A stretch of DNA of 55,357 bases from Bacillota bacterium (GCA_023388195.1 JAEWGR010000124.1:1-55357); one strand, 5' to 3'. Positions 8,967 through 18,446 are shown, numbered from the stretch's first letter. Made by a program: numbers and translations. Notes: generated by a model not told the origin, from the sequence alone.

Positions 8967-9014
8967 AAAAAAAAAACAAAAGCAAAGAACACTAAATAAG
9001 CAACTTTGCTTTTG
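8967..9014 (-). terminator. Leader terminator hairpin before the amino-acid transporter operon (proximal)
   Basis: CAAAAGCAAAG (8977-8987) pairs with CTTTGCTTTTG (9004-9014), and a run of ten A in the plus strand gives a U10 tract in the minus transcript. It sits between the promoter and the ATPase gene. Confidence 0.65.
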
Positions 9015-9111
9015 TAACAAGTAAATATCTATTCTATTATTCAAGCAGTGAAACTCCCCGTCGCATATCAAGATATATCCAACATCTTCACCTGTACTAA
9101 AGTACTAAAAG

Positions 9112-9160
9112 AAAAATAAAAAAAGCTAAATGGCTTAAGATATTTCTCTTACCATTTAGC
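9112..9160 (-). terminator. Leader terminator hairpin before the amino-acid transporter operon (distal)
   Basis: GCTAAATGG (9125-9133) pairs with CCATTTAGC (9152-9160), with U7 following in the minus transcript. It lies about 40 bases downstream of the candidate promoter, so two hairpins in series guard the operon. Confidence 0.6.
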
Positions 9161-9201
9161 ATCATCGCTCAATTTGTTTTCTCTTTTCCAACTATAAGCT
9201 T

Positions 9202-9230
9202 ATTATAACAGAGGCGTAAAGAGGCGTCTA
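9202..9230 (-). promoter_or_regulatory. Candidate promoter and tandem operator of the amino-acid transporter operon
   Basis: Minus-strand TAGACG (-35, 9225-9230), 17-bp spacer, TATAAT (-10, 9202-9207). The spacer carries direct repeats of ACGCCTCT ten bases apart, one overlapping the -35. The CATAGACGC box is shared with the gabT promoter. The remainder of 8914-9324 shows only the two hairpins. Confidence 0.5.
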
Positions 9231-9324
9231 TGGAATTATACCACAATACAAAACGCAATTATTTGTGAATACCTCACAATCACCGAAGCTCATAGCTTTA
9301 AAAGATAATATTTTAAGGGCACTT

Positions 9325-9876
9325 TTATGGTTTGCAAATGATTTCAGCAATATAAGTATCTAACATGCTGGCGGCATGAGCAGGTCGTATCACGACAGCG
9401 GTATCAGCACCCTTGCCGGTACCGCCAATGGCAATAATATCTTCGCCATAGGGGATTAGCCCTGCATCCAGAGCCATGACGGCAATCTCTACGGTAACCT
9501 TAACCCCCTGGCCAAAAATTTTAAGTGTATTCGCGATAATCTCTACAGGATAAATCCCGCCGAATTTCCGGCTGATTCCCCGCTCCGCTCCGGATAACAC
9601 ATGAGTGGTTGTCAGTATTTTTATATTTTTTTCTACCAATAGCTCGCGCTGTTCCGGAGTCAGTTCATTAACACCCGGTTCCTTAAAACCATTGGCATGG
9701 GTAACACATACCACATTCTCTACCTGGCCTGCAAGTAATTCGGCTGTTTTGCCGCTGTTGGAGGCTACTACGATTGACTTAATGCCATACTCTTTTGCTT
9801 TGCCTACTGCTAATTCCACTGTTTTTTCTGTATGAACAGCTCCTGCCGATTTCCAATACAATCTCATCATCTCCAT
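9325..9876 (-). CDS. Stand-alone pyruvate kinase C-terminal (alpha/beta) domain protein
   Basis: The 183-residue protein corresponds to the PK_C domain alone, with no catalytic barrel: TEKTVELAVGKAKEYGIKSIVVASNSGKTAELLAG followed by a second half ending IIAIGGTGKGADTAVVIRPAH. Stand-alone proteins of this type are widespread in anaerobes and their function is unknown; the fold binds a phosphorylated effector in pyruvate kinase. Several ATGs are packed at the start, with GGAG overlapping them, so the exact start is uncertain by three codons. A copy of the leader RNA element lies 150 bases upstream. Confidence 0.75.
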   Translation of the reverse strand: MEMMRLYWKSAGAVHTEKTVELAVGKAKEYGIKSIVVASNSGKTAELLAGQVENVVCVTHANGFKEPGVNELTPEQRELLVEKNIKILTTTHVLSGAERGISRKFGGIYPVEIIANTLKIFGQGVKVTVEIAVMALDAGLIPYGEDIIAIGGTGKGADTAVVIRPAHAASMLDTYIAEIICKP

Positions 9877-10032
9877 TTATATGTTTTATTTTACGCTTGA
9901 TATTTGTATTATTTTGCAATAACATGCAAAACCCTTCAACCCCATGCCAAGTAAATGCAACTCTGGCCAGGGCGGTACATTCTTAATGGGTCAGAGAATG
10001 CCTTTTCACTGCCACTCATAAATCACCCAAAA

Positions 10033-10089
10033 TAAAAAGACTGCACTCCCAGTTCGTGGAATACAGCCTCCAGTTATCTACCAGTCAGC
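10033..10089 (-). promoter_or_regulatory. Leader RNA element, copy C
   Basis: Minus strand: CUGACUGG, loop UAGAUAA, CUGGAGGC, then an imperfect terminator stem (GGCUGUAUUCC with GGGAGUGCAGUC) and U5. The stem CUGG/CUGG pairs using two G-U wobbles. It lies just after the nitroreductase stop at 10099 and upstream of the PK_C-domain gene. Confidence 0.65.
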
Positions 10090-10098
10090 CTACCGGCC

Positions 10099-10665
<567 letters not shown>

Positions 10666-10770
10666 CAAAAATCCCTCCATCTTTATTGCCCCATGGATAC
10701 TGCCCGTCTTTTAACAGGCCAGTTATGCCTTTCGGCCTTAAAACACAGCAATTACCTGACATACCTATGT

Positions 10771-11517
10771 TTATTGATTTTCGTCAACAAGCTCAGCAAT
10801 ACGGGCTGAGGCCCGGGGGCCATAAAATCCGCCATGATAGCAGATAACATACTCAATATCATATGCCTGCAAATTGCGCAGAGATTGCAGTGCTGTCCCC
10901 ATATCAGCAGTATGTTCCGGAGCCGGCCCTACTAAAATTCCATTTAGAATTCGCAATTGATCCCCGGCAATAAGCAGGCGGTGCTGTTGCAGATAAAGAC
11001 AAATATGGCCGGGAGTATGACCAGGTGTATGTATCACTTGTACATTATCGTGAAATGGCAATGCGTCTTGATCTTCAAACGTCTTATGCACATGGGCAGT
11101 GGGAATGTTAGCAAATAAATCAGCAGCCTGTTCACGGATATTTTCCGGCAGCGATTGAAGCCTGGCCTGTACCCACTCCGTGGTCAGCTTGATATAAGGG
11201 ATGACGCCCTCAATATAGTCACGCTCTTTGACATGCGTATATATTTCCGCCTTGTTGTCCAAAGCATTCTGCACGTCCGTTACATTACCGACATGATCCC
11301 AGTCTTGATGTGTAAATATAATCCGTTTAATGTGTGTAAGGCAAACACCGGCCTCTTCCACCGCCTTAGTCAATTCTTTTAATTGACCCGGGTAACCGAC
11401 ATCAATAAGAGTAGCGCCGTTATCATCCCACAATAATGTGGGGTGTACGGCGACAGCTGCCCCCAAAGGATTGTGCTTCAATGTGAGCATTTTGAAATTT
11501 AAAGTAGTATGGTTCAC
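10771..11517 (-). CDS. Metallo-beta-lactamase-fold hydrolase
   Basis: The 248-residue MBL-fold protein starts with GTG behind a strong GGAGGGGAGGGG site. The metal motif is THQDWDHVG, with His70, Asp72, Asp74 and His75; the second histidine of HxHxDH is aspartate, as in several glyoxalase-II-like and lactonase-like subgroups. Downstream motifs HTPGHTPGH and AGDQLR complete the metal site. Candidate substrates are thioesters, lactones or quorum signals. It lies between two nitroreductase genes. Confidence 0.8.
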   Translation of the reverse strand: MNHTTLNFKMLTLKHNPLGAAVAVHPTLLWDDNGATLIDVGYPGQLKELTKAVEEAGVCLTHIKRIIFTHQDWDHVGNVTDVQNALDNKAEIYTHVKERDYIEGVIPYIKLTTEWVQARLQSLPENIREQAADLFANIPTAHVHKTFEDQDALPFHDNVQVIHTPGHTPGHICLYLQQHRLLIAGDQLRILNGILVGPAPEHTADMGTALQSLRNLQAYDIEYVICYHGGFYGPRASARIAELVDENQ

Positions 11518-11569
11518 GCCTCACCCCTCCCCTCCTTATATACTTGTCTGCTAGTCTACCCTGCAAGCC

Positions 11570-11627
11570 AAAAATGAGGCTAACAGCTGCGGATGAACAT
11601 ACTGTTAGCCTCATTTTAAGTCAGCTA
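11570..11627 (-). promoter_or_regulatory. Leader RNA element, copy B (degenerate) with terminator
   Basis: A strong stem, AAAATGAGGCTAACAG (11571-11586) with CTGTTAGCCTCATTTT (11602-11617), is preceded on the minus strand by GCUGACU. The element's first hairpin is not formed separately, so membership of the family is tentative. It lies five bases after the nitroreductase stop at 11632 and upstream of the MBL gene. Confidence 0.45.
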
Positions 11628-11631
11628 GCTA

Positions 11632-12198
11632 TTATTTTATGTAATTTGTCACATTTTGATTTCTGGCCGGGGCATTTACCGCTTCGATTTTCTTATAGCC
11701 CAGCGCCACTGAGGCAAAAGGCTTGTAGCCTGCCGGGATGCCCAGCTGCTGTTTGTATTGCTCATCCTGTTCGCCGCCAAACGCAAATAAGGTGAGGTCG
11801 ATCCAGCAGGAGCCAAGACCAATCGATTCGGCGGCTAATAATATATTTTGGGTGGCAGCCGCGCAATCAGACTCGATCATCAGACCGTCTTCCTTGCCGG
11901 AGACAAGTACGACGGTTGGGGCACCAAAATAGATATTAAACTTTTCATTTTTAGCCATTTGCTGAATATGCTCGTTATCTATTTGAGCTGCGCCTGCTTT
12001 GGCCTTGGTGTTTAGCTGATCCTGTACCTGTTTGTTCTGGATCACTGTGAAATGCCATAGCTGCTGATTGCCGGCACTGGGGGCATAAATTCCGGCCTCC
12101 AGAACCGTTTGCAGCTCTTCTTCTGTTATTTGGTCAGGTTTAAAGCTGCGCACACTTCTGCGTTTTTTAATTGTTGTCAAAACCTCATTTACTGCCAT
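11632..12198 (-). CDS. Nitroreductase-family flavoprotein
   Basis: The 188-residue nitroreductase has KKRRSVRSFKPDQI (FMN phosphate contacts), YAPSAGNQQLWHFTVI, and the C-terminal AAESIGLGSCWIDL. ATG 12198 follows GGGAGGTATTCAG. The upstream OYE gene ends at 12222, 23 bp away, so the two flavoenzymes form one transcript and may handle related electrophilic compounds. The upstream promoter region is 13215-13340. Confidence 0.82.
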   Translation of the reverse strand: MAVNEVLTTIKKRRSVRSFKPDQITEEELQTVLEAGIYAPSAGNQQLWHFTVIQNKQVQDQLNTKAKAGAAQIDNEHIQQMAKNEKFNIYFGAPTVVLVSGKEDGLMIESDCAAATQNILLAAESIGLGSCWIDLTLFAFGGEQDEQYKQQLGIPAGYKPFASVALGYKKIEAVNAPARNQNVTNYIK

Positions 12199-12221
12199 CT
12201 GAATACCTCCCTGGTTTATCA

Positions 12222-13214
12222 TTATTTTAGACTGTTAATCGCTTTCTGCGCCCATAGGGAATCCTGAAAAACGGCCCGGCCAACACCAATAAGGTCAGCT
12301 TTGCCTGCGGCCAGCAACTGCTCTGCCGCCTGCACCTCCGTAACACCGCCGGTAAGGATTACCGGGATTGCAACCACTTCCTTAACCGCGGCACTAAGTG
12401 GTGCAAAATAGCCTTGTTCATTATTCCCCGGCACGACGTAGCCGCAAAAACCGCCGGAGATATCGATCACATTGACACCGGCCTCAGCAAAAGCCCGGGC
12501 GGCAATCTGACTGTCAGCAGCCGTAGTCCCGCCTTCCACATAGTCCGCTGCGCCCAGCCTGATAAAAATGGGGAAATCCGGCCCTACTGCCGCCCGGACA
12601 GCAGCAATAACCTGCAGGTGAATCTTAATTCTGCCTGACACATCACCGCCATATTCATCTGTGCGCTGATTGGTCAGCGGTGAAAAAAACTGGTTGAGAA
12701 AATAGCCATGGGCTGAATGAATTTCCACCCCGTCAAAACCGGCTGCTTTTACCCGCCGTGCGGCCGCCCCAAAGTCGGCAACAATCGAGGCAATCTCTTC
12801 CCGGGTAAGTGTATGAGGTATACTGCCCTTACGGGGATTCTTTACTGCCGATGGCCCAACCGGCTCAACGCCGGTTACCGCCCGATCGGCTGCGCTCCCG
12901 GCATGGTTGATCTGCACCACGGCTTTAGCCCCGTTGCGCTGGATAACAGCTGCCAGTTCTTTGAAGCCCTCGACAACACTGTCATCAGCGATAGACAATT
13001 GCTTCTCACTGGCTTTCCCGGCCTGCTGCACAAAGCTGTGCTCAATAATGACCAGCGAGAAATAACCACCGGCGGTTTTTTCGTTATAATAGGCAAGAAT
13101 GGCCTGGCTGACCTTACCGTCCGGTTCCGCTTTTGAGGTAGCCATCGGTGGCATAATCAATCGATTGGGCAATGTTAAAGACCCGATCTGTAATGGTTCC
13201 AGTAAATAGGGCAT
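12222..13214 (-). CDS. NADH:flavin oxidoreductase, Old Yellow Enzyme family
   Basis: A 330-residue TIM-barrel FMN enzyme: N-terminal LEPLQIGSLTLPNRLIMPPMAT, substrate-site residues in FDGVEIHSAHGYFLNQFFSP (His-Ala-His pair), and FMN phosphate contacts in TGGV and IGVGRAVFQD. Length fits short OYEs such as YqjM, which reduce activated C=C bonds; no C-terminal FAD/Fe-S half is present. Co-transcribed with the nitroreductase downstream. Confidence 0.87.
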   Translation of the reverse strand: MPYLLEPLQIGSLTLPNRLIMPPMATSKAEPDGKVSQAILAYYNEKTAGGYFSLVIIEHSFVQQAGKASEKQLSIADDSVVEGFKELAAVIQRNGAKAVVQINHAGSAADRAVTGVEPVGPSAVKNPRKGSIPHTLTREEIASIVADFGAAARRVKAAGFDGVEIHSAHGYFLNQFFSPLTNQRTDEYGGDVSGRIKIHLQVIAAVRAAVGPDFPIFIRLGAADYVEGGTTAADSQIAARAFAEAGVNVIDISGGFCGYVVPGNNEQGYFAPLSAAVKEVVAIPVILTGGVTEVQAAEQLLAAGKADLIGVGRAVFQDSLWAQKAINSLK

Positions 13215-13340
13215 CCGGAAACCTCCTTGTTGATCTGGCTATAGGAAATAAATTCCTATCATCATCTTATCTTTTCTCATTCCTTTTCACAAGTACGCAC
13301 TAATTTGTGCCATAGTATCAATTTGTATACTTTCTGATAC
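13215..13340 (-). promoter_or_regulatory. OYE/nitroreductase promoter region
   Basis: On the minus strand, TTGTGA, a 17-bp spacer and TAAGAT form a plausible promoter. Upstream, GTATCAGAAAGTATACAAATTGATAC is dyad-like and could be an operator. AGGAATTTATTTCCT between promoter and gene is another small palindrome. No dedicated regulator gene is adjacent. Confidence 0.35.
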
Positions 13341-14531
13341 CTATTTAATTTCCCGCAGAGCTGTCTCTATCCGGGTTAGTCCCTCCAGCAGCACACTGCG
13401 CTGGGTCGCAAAGTTCAACCTGGCAAAGCCTTCCCCCTGGCTGCCGAAGTTTCTGCCAGGGTTAAGCCCCACGCGGGCTTTATGCACCAGGAAGTCTTCC
13501 AGTTCCCTGGCATCGGTAAAGTAGGCGCGAAAATCGAGCCAGGCCAAAAACGTACCCTCCGGTTTGACTACCTTGATGTCAGGCAGACGGGTCCGGACAA
13601 ACTCGATCAACGTATCCGCATTGCCCTCAAGGTACTTGAGCAGTGAATCAAGCCAGGCCTCGCCCTCCCGGTAGGCGGTTTCGGTGGCAACTGCCCCAAA
13701 CAGGTTGTTGCGGTTAATATGCAATTTGGCAAACCAGGAACTGATAAGGGCCCGCCGGCGCTTGCAGGGAACAATGATAAACGAAAAATTAAGCCCGGCG
13801 ATATTAAACGTTTTACTGGCAGCCATAAAGGTAACCGTCTCTTTAGCCACCGGTGTGCCAAGTGAGGCAAACACGGTATGCCGCTGCTCCCCATACACCA
13901 GATCATTGTGGATTTCATCTGCCAGGATATCAACCTGGTATTTCTGGCAAAGCTCGTATATTTTCCCCAGTTCTTCCTTGCTCCATACCCGCCCAACCGG
14001 ATTATGGGGACTGCAAAACAGCAATAATTTGTTATTGGGATCGGCCAGCTTTTGCTCCAGGTCAGCAAAATCAATCTCATAATGACCATCTTTAACAAGC
14101 AGCGGATTTTCCACAATCCGCCGGTCATTATCCTTGATGGCTGCGAAAAACGGCGGATAAACCGGTGGTTGAATAATAACGCCGTCACCAGGCGCTGACA
14201 GGGCTAACATGGACAAAATAATTGACGGCACAACACCCGGAGCCAGGAGAATCCAGTCTTGTTCAATCTCCCAGTGATGCCGGTGTTTAGCCCAGTCAAT
14301 AAACGCCTGATATAACGGCGCCTCCTGAGTATTGTAAGCATAGATAGGGTGCTGGGCCCGCTCCACCAGCCGGGCTGTTACCGCGGCCGGTGTGGCAAAA
14401 TCCATATCGGCGACCCATAAGGGCAGTACATCCCGGCTGCCAAACACCTTTTCCACCGCATCCCATTTACTGCTGCCGGTTCCCCGGCGGGGTATAATGG
14501 TATCAAAGTCAAATACCGTTTTATTTGTCAT
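13341..14531 (-). CDS. patB: PatB/MalY-type cysteine-S-conjugate beta-lyase
   Basis: The 396-residue fold-type I aminotransferase-like enzyme has LPLWVADMDFATP, SPHNPVGRVWSKEEL, ADEIHNDLVYG and the PLP lysine K240 in MAASKTFNIAG. This subfamily splits the C-S bond of cystathionine or other cysteine S-conjugates to thiol or sulfide, pyruvate and ammonia. It follows a cystine-type ABC operon, which would import its substrates. It is the likely last gene of that operon, 72 bp after the ATPase stop. Confidence 0.87.
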   Translation of the reverse strand: MTNKTVFDFDTIIPRRGTGSSKWDAVEKVFGSRDVLPLWVADMDFATPAAVTARLVERAQHPIYAYNTQEAPLYQAFIDWAKHRHHWEIEQDWILLAPGVVPSIILSMLALSAPGDGVIIQPPVYPPFFAAIKDNDRRIVENPLLVKDGHYEIDFADLEQKLADPNNKLLLFCSPHNPVGRVWSKEELGKIYELCQKYQVDILADEIHNDLVYGEQRHTVFASLGTPVAKETVTFMAASKTFNIAGLNFSFIIVPCKRRRALISSWFAKLHINRNNLFGAVATETAYREGEAWLDSLLKYLEGNADTLIEFVRTRLPDIKVVKPEGTFLAWLDFRAYFTDARELEDFLVHKARVGLNPGRNFGSQGEGFARLNFATQRSVLLEGLTRIETALREIK

Positions 14532-14603
14532 CCTGAATTCCTCGCTTGATTTTAGTTATATGGGTAATTATACCATAATTATATTTTAAGTAGCAGCCTC
14601 TAT

Positions 14604-15356
14604 CTATATTGCATAATCTTCAACAGGTAAAATCCTTTTCAGAAACTGTTTGGTTCTTTCTTCACGCGGGTGAAAAAGAATCTCCGCCGGCGGTCCCTGT
14701 TCAACAATCACACCGCCATCAATAAAAATTACCCGGTCAGCAATATCCCGGGCAAAGGATATCTCATGGGTAACGACAATCATCGTCAGGCCTTCCTGGG
14801 CTACTTTTTTCATAACCCCCAGCACCTCGCCTACCAGCTCAGGGTCTAAGGCCGAGGTTGGTTCATCAAAAAGAATGACTTCCGGATTCAGGGCTAGCGC
14901 CCGGGCAATGCCCACCCGCTGCTGCTGTCCGCCGGACAACTGGCTGGGATAGGCGTCCCCTTTGTCTCCCAAACCAACCTTGGCCAGGATCTGGCGGCTG
15001 ATTTGCTCCGCTTGTTCCCGGGGAACCTTCCGGGCAATCACCAGACCTTCCATAATGTTTTCCAGGGCTGTTTTATTCTTAAACAGATTGTATAGTTGAA
15101 AGACCATGGCTGTACTTCTTCTGATTGCCAGTATCTCCTGCTTGGAAACATGATGGCAATTAACCCGGGTGCTGCCAATGGTAATCTCACCGGCATCAGG
15201 CTGCTCCAAAAAATTCAGGCACCTTAAGAGTGTGGTCTTACCGGAGCCACTGGGGCCAAGGATAACAACAACTTCACCCTTTTCGACCTTGAGATCGATC
15301 CCTTTTAATACTTCCTGTTTGCCAAACGCTTTATGCAAGCCCTTAAGCTCAATCAT
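14604..15356 (-). CDS. Amino-acid (cystine-type) ABC transporter ATPase
   Basis: A 250-residue ATPase with Walker A GPSGSGKTT near 34, LSGGQQQRVGIARAL and VILFDEPTSALDP. The start is ATG 15356, which overlaps the permease stop as ATGA; longer in-frame starts lie inside the permease and are not credible. With two different permeases and one binding protein in the same operon it resembles TcyJ/K-L-M-N systems of Bacillus, which take up cystine and S-substituted cysteines. That specificity is inferred from the neighbouring PatB gene. Confidence 0.87.
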   Translation of the reverse strand: MIELKGLHKAFGKQEVLKGIDLKVEKGEVVVILGPSGSGKTTLLRCLNFLEQPDAGEITIGSTRVNCHHVSKQEILAIRRSTAMVFQLYNLFKNKTALENIMEGLVIARKVPREQAEQISRQILAKVGLGDKGDAYPSQLSGGQQQRVGIARALALNPEVILFDEPTSALDPELVGEVLGVMKKVAQEGLTMIVVTHEISFARDIADRVIFIDGGVIVEQGPPAEILFHPREERTKQFLKRILPVEDYAI

Positions 15357-16069
15357 ACTATCCCACCCTTGCCATAAACTCCGACCCGACCTTCCAGAAA
15401 GGCTACCAGGCGTTCGACCAGAATACACAACAACCAATAAATAATTGCCGCCGCCACGTAGGCCTCCAGGAACTTGTAATTGCCGCTGGCTTCATAGAGG
15501 GTGGCATTAATAATCTCAACCACGGAAATAAGCGATGCAATCGCCGACCCTTTAATGAGGCCAATAAAATTACTGCCGATTAAGGGAATAGCTACAGGCA
15601 ACGCTTGCGGGATAATAATTCGCCGCAGCATCTGCCCGGAGGTCATACCCACCGAATACGCGGCCTCATACTGGCCGGCAGGTACTGATTGAAGCGCTGT
15701 CCGCATCACTTCGGAGAGATATACAGTGGCGTTAATCGACAACCCGACTACCGCAATCAACGTATAGGACAAATCTTTTGATGTTAGGTGTAACCCCAAG
15801 GTTTGGGAAAAAGAATCAATACTCAAACTGACTGCCAGATACAGTATGGTTAGTTGGAGCACAAGGGGCACTCCCCGCAGAAATATTACAAATACAGTAA
15901 ACATTTTATCAAAAGGATGTATTTTAAATAACCTGATTAGAGCAATCCCTGTACCCAGTAATAAGCCAATTATCAGCGGTACGACTGACAGTAACAGAAC
16001 AACAGGAATATATGTAATCGCAATCCCAATCTCAAAAATCAAAAACGATACATCAAACTGAAAGCCCAT
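15353..16069 (-). CDS. Amino-acid (cystine-type) ABC transporter permease 2
   Basis: A 238-residue HisM-type permease with five or more hydrophobic segments and the EAA-type loop YEAAYSVGMTSGQMLRRIIIPQALPVAIP. ATG 16069 follows GGCAGGTGAG; it lies five bases after the stop of the preceding permease. It overlaps the ATPase start (ATGA). It probably heterodimerises with the permease encoded next to it. Confidence 0.85.
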   Translation of the reverse strand: MGFQFDVSFLIFEIGIAITYIPVVLLLSVVPLIIGLLLGTGIALIRLFKIHPFDKMFTVFVIFLRGVPLVLQLTILYLAVSLSIDSFSQTLGLHLTSKDLSYTLIAVVGLSINATVYLSEVMRTALQSVPAGQYEAAYSVGMTSGQMLRRIIIPQALPVAIPLIGSNFIGLIKGSAIASLISVVEIINATLYEASGNYKFLEAYVAAAIIYWLLCILVERLVAFLEGRVGVYGKGGIV

Positions 16070-16073
16070 ACTC

Positions 16074-16811
16074 TCACCTGCCAACTACAGCAATTTTAGG
16101 ATTCGCTGCACCTTTTGCCCCGGGAATGGTATTATTGATACCGATTCGTCGCTCCAGCCATTTAAAAAAACGCTCGAGACCAAAACTCAATACAAAAAAA
16201 ATGACAGCAGCGGCGGTATAGGCTTCCAGTGAGCGATGGGTACTGCTGCTGATGGCCTGGATAATGCCAATCACATCAATCACTCCCAGCGTATAGGCCA
16301 AAGAAGTATCTTTAAGCAATGACACCACCGTATTACCCAGAGCAGGAATGGCAATCTGAATGGCCTGAGGGGCCACAATACGGTGAAAAGCCTGCCAGCG
16401 GGTCATCCCAACCGAGAATGCAGCTTCCATTTGCCCCTTCTCCACTCCGGCAACGGCAGACCTGACAATCTCAGATAAAAAAGCGGCTGAATTCATGATA
16501 TAAGTAAGCATGACAAATATCAGGGTATCCCAGCGGTTGATATTGGCGCCAAACGCCCCGGCGACCAAGGGCGCACCGATATACACAACAAACAGCAATA
16601 CCAGTATGGGAATCCCTCTGATAAAGGAAACATAGGCGGCAGCCAGTTGGGACACAACCGGCATTCTGTATAGCCGGACCACCGCCAGGCCTGTTCCCAG
16701 GATCAAACCAAAGAATAGCGCCACAACCACAATGGCGACCGTCACATGCAGCCGCGACAGCAAATGGGGAAAACTATCGAGAAATAAACTAAAGAGAAAT
16801 ATATTTTCCAT
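16074..16811 (-). CDS. Amino-acid (cystine-type) ABC transporter permease 1
   Basis: A 245-residue permease with EAA loop MEAAFSVGMTRWQAFHRIVAPQAIQIAIP, related to but distinct from its partner. ATG 16811 is preferred; AAGGAAGGA lies ten bases upstream and the longer version starts inside the upstream gene. The two-permease layout suggests a heterodimeric channel of the TcyL/TcyM type. Confidence 0.85.
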   Translation of the reverse strand: MENIFLFSLFLDSFPHLLSRLHVTVAIVVVALFFGLILGTGLAVVRLYRMPVVSQLAAAYVSFIRGIPILVLLFVVYIGAPLVAGAFGANINRWDTLIFVMLTYIMNSAAFLSEIVRSAVAGVEKGQMEAAFSVGMTRWQAFHRIVAPQAIQIAIPALGNTVVSLLKDTSLAYTLGVIDVIGIIQAISSSTHRSLEAYTAAAVIFFVLSFGLERFFKWLERRIGINNTIPGAKGAANPKIAVVGR

Positions 16812-16828
16812 ACTGGTTTTGTCCTTCC

Positions 16829-17653
16829 TTATTTTTTCGGAATATAGTCTCCCCCCAGCCATTGCTGCGACAGTTTCACCAGGGTGCCATCCTCTTTCAT
16901 CGTTTTTAGCACAGCATCAATATCTTTTTTCAGCTGGGCCCCGGTGGGGTCATCCTTGCGGTATAGGTAATAGGAGTTGGAAAAGCTGATCGGCTCGCCT
17001 ACGGTCTTAATCCTGGCTTTGTAGGTGGCACGGTAATCATCCACATTGCGCTGGATATTAACAAACGCATCGGTCTTGCCTGACTCCAGGTTTTGCAGGG
17101 TTATCGTCGTATCGGATGCGGCAAATACCAGGTTCAGCTTATTGCCATGTTCCTTGTTCCATTTGTCAACAACGTAGGTCTTATTGGTCGAAGCCTTGCC
17201 GACTTCAATTGTACCGTTACTCTTCGCCAGATCGTCCAGTGATGTTATATCATTCCTGTCTTCCTTAACCACCAGCTTCAGATCATAGACAGTCACGCCC
17301 TCATCGCCAAATAAAAATTTGTTTTTTCGTTCCGGATTCACTTCGAACTGATGGGCGGCCAGATCTATTTTGCCTGTTTCCAGACTGACCAGGATGGCAT
17401 TGAAGTCAAAGGTTTTAAATTCAAATTCATACTGGGGCAGCTTTTCATTAATTTTTTTGAGAACCTCAATCTCAAAACCGGTGAGATTGCCCTTTTCATC
17501 TAAGAAGCAGTATGGTTTATAGGCATTGCCGGTACCAATGATAATTTTCTTTTTGGCAGCGGTTGCCGGTGCAGCTGACTGGCAGCCGGTCAGCAACAGG
17601 GACAGCAGGGTAACCACAGACAGGGCCAGAGCAATAAATTTGGCTTTTTTCAT
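16829..17653 (-). CDS. Amino-acid (cystine-type) ABC transporter substrate-binding lipoprotein
   Basis: A 274-residue family-3 binding protein. The lipobox is LLLTGCQSA. The core has IIIGTGNAYKPYCFLDEKGNLTGFEIEVLKKINEKLP and a second domain with IEVGKASTNKTYVVDKW, similar to TcyJ/TcyK. It follows DUF1847 by 25 bp and leads the permeases by 17 bp, so binding protein, permeases, ATPase and C-S lyase form one transcript. Confidence 0.85.
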   Translation of the reverse strand: MKKAKFIALALSVVTLLSLLLTGCQSAAPATAAKKKIIIGTGNAYKPYCFLDEKGNLTGFEIEVLKKINEKLPQYEFEFKTFDFNAILVSLETGKIDLAAHQFEVNPERKNKFLFGDEGVTVYDLKLVVKEDRNDITSLDDLAKSNGTIEVGKASTNKTYVVDKWNKEHGNKLNLVFAASDTTITLQNLESGKTDAFVNIQRNVDDYRATYKARIKTVGEPISFSNSYYLYRKDDPTGAQLKKDIDAVLKTMKEDGTLVKLSQQWLGGDYIPKK

Positions 17654-17678
17654 AATACAAATCCCTCCGTTTTTTAAC

Positions 17679-18353
17679 TTACTTCTCTTGCTGCAGCAGC
17701 CGCTTGTGATAGGAATGAGCAGTGTATAAAGCAGCTACCGGATTATGGCCGGTCACCCTGTCTTTTACTACCAGGGTAGTGACCAGGGCATCCGAGTATT
17801 TGGTAAATAAAGAATCATGACCCACACACAGGCCGACAACAACATTTAGATCTGTTTTCTGATAGTTCAGGATGCGGGCCTGTAAAATCGGATTACACAT
17901 GGATTCATGATTTCCCGGCTTGAGCTTGTGCTCTTCCAGCACGCCAATATCGGCCTTGTCAACAGATCCGACCTTGCAGATGGCACTATAATAGTCTAAG
18001 CCTTTGGCCTCCAGGATGCCGGCAAATATTTTGGCTTCTTCAATCAAACCGGCGCAGGTGGCAATACCAATTTTTTGGGCCCCAATCCGCTTGGCAAACT
18101 CAACTATCTCTTCCACTCTCGTTTTTTTGCCATAAAATAGCCCTTCCACCTGGGCCGACGCCCGGGCGACGACGGCATCCTGATGATCGCCTTGCAGATA
18201 TTTTTTGATTTCTTCAATATCACCGGCAATCGAATGACCGTCATTATCTTTCGTGGTTAGGCAAAATCCCGGAAACTGCTGGCTCCTGGTTCTGCAATTG
18301 TAAACACTGCAATCGGTGCAACTCAAATGTTGTGCGTCTTTTTTAGTACTCAT
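17679..18353 (-). CDS. DUF1847 cysteine-rich protein
   Basis: The 224-residue protein has an N-terminal metal-binding-like cysteine group (Cys12, Cys15, Cys20, Cys31 in SCTDCSVYNC...FC), then a Rossmann-like core with VEEIVEFAKRIGAQKIGIATCAGLIEEAKIFAG and a C-terminal CVGHDSLFTKYSDALVTTLVVKDRVTGHNP. DUF1847 has no established activity known to me; a zinc or Fe-S ligand set is plausible. It is first in the cystine-type operon, behind two RNA elements, so a role in sulfur handling is a reasonable guess. Confidence 0.8.
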   Translation of the reverse strand: MSTKKDAQHLSCTDCSVYNCRTRSQQFPGFCLTTKDNDGHSIAGDIEEIKKYLQGDHQDAVVARASAQVEGLFYGKKTRVEEIVEFAKRIGAQKIGIATCAGLIEEAKIFAGILEAKGLDYYSAICKVGSVDKADIGVLEEHKLKPGNHESMCNPILQARILNYQKTDLNVVVGLCVGHDSLFTKYSDALVTTLVVKDRVTGHNPVAALYTAHSYHKRLLQQEK

Positions 18354-18391
18354 GCTAAATTCCCCCACTTTTCCTTATCTGTTCTACAAAT

Positions 18392-18446
18392 AAAAAGAGG
18401 CCGAAGATGTGCTGCACATCCCCGGCCTTCAGTTTTCTGATCAACC
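18392..18446 (-). promoter_or_regulatory. Leader RNA element, copy D (before DUF1847/cystine operon)
   Basis: Minus strand: GGUUGA-UCAG, loop AAAA, CUGA-AGGCC, then the stem GGCCGGGGAUGUG/CACAUCUUCGGCC and U5. Here stem 1 is UCAG/CUGA, a full sequence change from CUGG/CCAG that keeps pairing. The UGA is the stop codon of a small upstream ORF (18441-18560). Tandem with copy E. Confidence 0.75.

Noticed and set aside
11570..11627. A firm call of copy B as a full RNA element
   Set aside because: Its first hairpin is not separate from the terminator stem; kept only as a low-confidence copy.
13607..14188. Several 130-190 codon frames on both strands across patB
   Set aside because: They are alternative frames of a clearly coding PLP enzyme.
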